Part shown: piece after piece, positions 8,123 through 10,441 of the stretch
Layout of the letters: the number at the start of each line of letters is the position of its first letter
Numbering within the stretch: position 1 is the stretch's first letter
NCBI GenBank assembly: GCA_947484245.1
Contig: CANKOT010000082.1
Span: forward strand, 1 to 10,441
Reading direction: 5' to 3'
Length of the DNA stretch: 10,441 nucleotides
Source of the DNA: Comamonadaceae bacterium
GTDB taxonomy: Bacteria; Pseudomonadota; Gammaproteobacteria; Burkholderiales; Burkholderiaceae
Notes under the pieces: model-generated
What the model was told of the DNA's origin: nothing
The model's database searches: none
The model's input: the letters and a program-made list of their open reading frames with translations, nothing else
Position numbers and translations under genes: made by a program

Positions 8123-8138
8123 GTCGAAATTATCCTTT
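8109..8138. promoter_or_regulatory. Overlapping divergent start codons with opposing ribosome-binding sites
   Basis: The sequence CATG at 8120-8123 contains two start codons on opposite strands: glmU (8122-8120) and the lipoprotein gene (8121-8123). Each has its own credible Shine-Dalgarno. GAGGTG at 8109-8114 lies six bases before the plus-strand start, and AAAGGA (complement of 8133-8138) lies ten bases before the minus-strand start. Each ribosome-binding site therefore lies inside the coding sequence of the opposite gene, and the promoters must do so too. Confidence 0.75.
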
Positions 8139-9014
8139 GGGTATCGAATTATCACGGCTTCTGTGGTGGCCGTGTCAATGAGCGCTATTTTCACGGGATG
8201 CAGTGCCGTTCGCTTAGGCTACAACAAGCTGCCCGAAATAGCCTCTTGGTGGTTAGACGGCTACATTGATTTCAGTGACGCCCAAGGCTCCCAAGCCAAG
8301 GTGGCACTTCAAAAACTCCAAGCTTGGCACCGCAAAGAAGAGCTGCCAGCCCTTGCCGAATTGCTTGTGCAAGCCCAAACACTGGCACCGCAAAACATCA
8401 CCGCCGATCAAGCGTGCAAAATTTGGGACGGTGTGCAAGTTCGCATTGAAGCGGTCATTCAGGAGGGCAGTCGTTTGGCAGCACCCGTGGTGTCTCAACT
8501 GAGCGCCAAGCAGTTCAAGCATTTAGAAAAAGAGTGGGCCTCTCGCAACGAGGACTGGAAAAAGAATTGGCTTCAAGGCACACCCGATACGCGATTGAAA
8601 AAGCGAGTCGACCTGACCGCGGATCGCTTCAGCTCTTTTTATGGCGATTTGAATTTAGAGCAAAGACAAGTTTTGAGGCAACAATTTTCACAATCCACTT
8701 GGACGCCAGAATGGGGCTATCAGCAGCGTGTCAAACGCCAGCAAGATCAGTTGAATGCGCTGCAGGCGATGTCGTCAGAAATGACCAAACCTGGCATGCC
8801 AATAGCGCAAGTCGAATCAGCGCTGCAGTCTCTGATTTTGCAATCGGTCAGGCCCAAAGATGGCACTGAGTTGTCTAAGCAACTTCAGCAAGAGCAGCAA
8901 GCTTGTCAAAATTTAGCGCAACTTCACAACACCATGACCCCCGCACAGCGCCTGAAAGCACAGCGCAAACTCAAAGACTACGAAACCGACGTACGCGAAC
9001 TCATGAAACTTTAA
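8121..9014 (+). CDS. DUF6279-type lipoprotein
   Basis: A 297-residue predicted lipoprotein. The N-terminus MSKLSFGYRIITASVVAVSM continues into SAIFTGC, so a lipobox places the lipidated Cys at residue 27. Right after it comes AVRLGYNKLPEIASWWLDGYIDF, the hallmark opening of a lipoprotein family common in Burkholderiales and other proteobacteria (DUF6279). The rest is almost wholly helical and charged, with many Gln, Lys and Glu, and could form a periplasmic helical bundle. No function is established for the family as far as I know. The start at 8121 is preferred over an in-frame ATG at 8016 because it gives the signal peptide and has GAGGTG six bases upstream. The stop is nine bases before repeat copy B. 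Confidence 0.88.
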   Translation: MSKLSFGYRIITASVVAVSMSAIFTGCSAVRLGYNKLPEIASWWLDGYIDFSDAQGSQAKVALQKLQAWHRKEELPALAELLVQAQTLAPQNITADQACKIWDGVQVRIEAVIQEGSRLAAPVVSQLSAKQFKHLEKEWASRNEDWKKNWLQGTPDTRLKKRVDLTADRFSSFYGDLNLEQRQVLRQQFSQSTWTPEWGYQQRVKRQQDQLNALQAMSSEMTKPGMPIAQVESALQSLILQSVRPKDGTELSKQLQQEQQACQNLAQLHNTMTPAQRLKAQRKLKDYETDVRELMKL

Positions 9015-9022
9015 TTGGGGGG

Positions 9023-9203
9023 AACAAATGGGGTCAAACAAATGGGGTCAGATCAACATTAATTTAGTCAATCAGTGAGAGCTAAAGGCAAGGGGGGCTT
9101 CCTCATACTGGAGTACCAGAAATCGTTCAGCCCTCCTTGCCTTTAGCTCTCACTGATTGGAAATTAATGTTGATCTGACCCCATTTGTTTGACCCCATTT
9201 GTT
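9023..9203. repeat. Palindromic element copy B (longest arms)
   Basis: A 181-bp inverted repeat filling the gap between two convergent genes and ending two bases from the stop codon of the right-hand gene. The arms are 9023-9099 and 9129-9203, with one substitution in the G-rich inner part and a short indel near 9066. The outer part of each arm is a 14-base unit, AACAAATGGGGTCA, repeated twice in tandem (9023-9036 and 9037-9050) and mirrored at 9176-9203. The loop 9100-9128 is the shared 29-base core, same orientation as copy A, with A instead of G at one position. Both arms carry GAGAGCTAAAGGC where copies A and C carry GAGGGCTGAAGGC, so the changes are matched across the stem. A bidirectional terminator role is possible here. 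Confidence 0.9.
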
Positions 9204-9204
9204 T

Positions 9205-10203
9205 TCAGGCCTGCAGGGCTTTCCACATGTCGATGTCACGCTCTGCGGTCCAGATGCGGGGGTTTTTGATGCCGGAGGCTTCGTCGTAGGCACGGGTGAC
9301 GTCGAAGGGCAAGCAGTGTTCGTAGATGAACACATGACCGAACACGGGGTCCATGCTTTTGCGGGTGTGGGCCATGGCGGCTTTTAAATCCATCTTGCCT
9401 GCAACGGCTTCTTTGCCCGCATTGAACAAAGTTTCAACCCAGCGCTTGGTGTAGTCCAAGGCTTTGTTCACATTGACTTGACCCTTCATAGCCTCCCCGC
9501 GGCCTGGCACGATGGCTTCGGCCTTCAATGCGCGCAAAGCCTCTAAGGTGGCTGGCCACTCTTCGAGTTGTGCGTCGCCGGTGTACACGCCTGCTTCGTA
9601 TTCGACCAAGTCGCCGGAGAACAACACCTTTTCTTCTTCTACCCAAGCAATGGTGTCGCCGCGCGTATGGCCATAACCTGGGCTCCACATTTGAACTTTC
9701 ACGTCGCCTAAATCAAGCACCAATTTACCGGGCACTTCGCCCTTGGTGGCATCACCGCCGCCAATCACCATGGTGGGCCAAGTGAGACCTGGCACTTCTT
9801 CAGCACCGCGGAACAAACGCGGAAAGCGCTCCATTTCGCTCTTCATGTCTTGCGCGCCGCGCTCTACGATAAGCTCGTACGTACCTTGGCTGGCAATGAC
9901 CTCGGTAGCGCCTTCAGCCGCATAAGCACTGGCACCCAGCACGCGCACTGCGTGATAGTGCGTGAGCAACACATACTTGATGGGCTTGTCGCTGATGGTG
10001 CGAATTTGCTTGATCAAATCACGCGCCATGCTGGGTGTTGCCGTGGCATCGCTCACCATGATGAACTTGTCACCAATGATCACGCCCGAGTTGGGGTCAC
10101 CCTCAGCCGTGTAGGCCCAGCAGTGCTCGCTAAGCTGCTCAAACTTGATGACCTTGTCTGCTAAATCGGCTTGCGATGCAAATGCTTTGGTGGGTTGGTT
10201 CAT
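9205..10203 (-). CDS. Metallo-beta-lactamase-fold protein with incomplete zinc site
   Basis: A 332-residue soluble protein with the metallo-beta-lactamase fold. The usual metal motif HxHxDH is here THYHAVR (residues 81-87), keeping His82 and His84 but lacking the Asp and the last His. GYGHTRGDT (177-183) provides a third His at 179, FSGDLVEYEAG (196-206) the bridging Asp198, and the place of the last metal His reads VPGRGE (Arg235). One metal site could be complete and the second is mostly lost. Relatives with HYHAVRVLGASAY occur in other proteobacteria as far as I recall, so this is probably a family trait rather than decay. The substrate is unknown. The start at 10203 is backed by GGAG shortly upstream; the open frame runs on to 10344, but that extension is translated repeat element and is rejected. 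Confidence 0.88.
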   Translation of the reverse strand: MNQPTKAFASQADLADKVIKFEQLSEHCWAYTAEGDPNSGVIIGDKFIMVSDATATPSMARDLIKQIRTISDKPIKYVLLTHYHAVRVLGASAYAAEGATEVIASQGTYELIVERGAQDMKSEMERFPRLFRGAEEVPGLTWPTMVIGGGDATKGEVPGKLVLDLGDVKVQMWSPGYGHTRGDTIAWVEEEKVLFSGDLVEYEAGVYTGDAQLEEWPATLEALRALKAEAIVPGRGEAMKGQVNVNKALDYTKRWVETLFNAGKEAVAGKMDLKAAMAHTRKSMDPVFGHVFIYEHCLPFDVTRAYDEASGIKNPRIWTAERDIDMWKALQA

Positions 10204-10230
10204 GTTTCTTCTCCGGTGATAAATTAATTT

Positions 10231-10379
10231 AATTGGGGTCAGATCAACATTAATTTGGTCAATCAGTGAGGGCTGAAGGCAAGGGGGGCTGAACGATTTC
10301 TGGTACCCCAGTATGAGGAAGCCCCCCTTGCCTTCAGCCCTCACTGATTGACAAAATTAATGTTGATCTGACCCCAATT
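10231..10379. repeat. Palindromic element copy C
   Basis: The 149-bp part shared with copies A and B, from AATTGGGGTCAG to its inverse. The arms are GATCAACATTAATTT-type outside and GGCAAGGGGGGCT inside. The core at 10291-10319 is identical to that of copy A but in the opposite orientation relative to the window. It lies 27 bp upstream of the MBL-fold start, so promoter elements for that gene must lie within or beyond it. Confidence 0.9.
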
Positions 10380-10406
10380 AAATTAATTTATCACCGGAGA
10401 AGAAAC

Positions 10407-10441
10407 ATGAACCAACCTACCAAAGCATTTGCATCGCAAGC
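10407..10441 (+). CDS. Second, inverted copy of the MBL-fold gene start (cut by the window end)
   Basis: From the ATG at 10407 the plus strand encodes MNQPTKAFASQ, the same first residues as the minus-strand gene starting at 10203. It is preceded by the same GGAGAAG ribosome-binding site. Only 35 bases are visible. One synonymous difference is present: the fourth codon is CCT here and CCC in the other copy. Whether a complete second gene exists, or this is strain mixture or an assembly fold-back, cannot be decided from the window. Confidence 0.5.
   Translation, partial: MNQPTKAFASQ

Larger units (their letters stand above)
10169..10441. repeat. Large palindrome containing element C and the inverted 5' end of the MBL-fold gene
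   Basis: Bases 10169-10290 are the inverse of 10320-10441 over 122 bp, with only two mismatches (10192/10418 and 10257/10353). The 29-base loop is 10291-10319. The arms contain the element plus about 62 bp beyond it, including the 5' untranslated region, ribosome-binding site and first 11-12 codons of the MBL-fold gene. The right arm runs to the last base of the window, so its full length is unknown. It may be a true inverted duplication or an assembly fold-back. Confidence 0.9.

Noticed and set aside
10204..10344. In-frame N-terminal extension of the MBL-fold gene up to 10344
   Set aside because: The added 47 residues are translated repeat element; the ribosome-binding site and the inverted second copy both support the start at 10203.

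Overview
The window looks like chromosome from a betaproteobacterium, most likely Burkholderiales and probably Comamonadaceae-like, with moderate G+C. This rests on the flavour of GlmU and GlmS, a DUF6279-type lipoprotein, and the order glmS / Lrp-type regulator / glmU. No species can be named from the sequence alone. Most of the window is ordinary housekeeping genes. The unusual material is in the gaps.

Left part (1-3737): the 3' two thirds of an FAD-dependent dehydrogenase gene on the + strand faces a minus-strand group. That group reads gnd (6-phosphogluconate dehydrogenase), a LysE/RhtB-type exporter whose start overlaps the gnd stop, and a small exported barrel-like protein. These three may form one transcript.

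Middle (4067-9014): glmS (minus), an Lrp/AsnC-family regulator (plus), glmU (minus) and a DUF6279-type lipoprotein gene (plus). GlmS and GlmU supply the first and last enzymes of UDP-N-acetylglucosamine synthesis. The regulator between them shares a 156-bp AT-rich divergent region with glmS. The glmU and lipoprotein start codons overlap on opposite strands (the sequence CATG), so neither gene has a private leader.

Right part (9205-10441): a metallo-beta-lactamase-fold protein gene (minus) with degenerate zinc ligands. A second copy of its ribosome-binding site and first codons appears in inverted orientation at the right edge.

Intergenic islands: a family of long palindromic elements fills the gaps at 3785-3937, 3950-4034, 9023-9203 and 10231-10379. 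All carry the same 29-base core, invariant in the four copies except for one G/A position. Each core is flanked by inverted-repeat arms that differ between loci yet stay matched within each locus. The core lies in one orientation in two copies and the other in two. The last copy is the centre of a larger palindrome (122-bp arms) that includes the start of the metallo-beta-lactamase-fold gene. That structure is either a true inverted duplication or an assembly fold-back. This repeat family is the main candidate for something undescribed; it resembles REP/REPIN or MITE-type non-autonomous elements, but the mobilising enzyme is not in the window.
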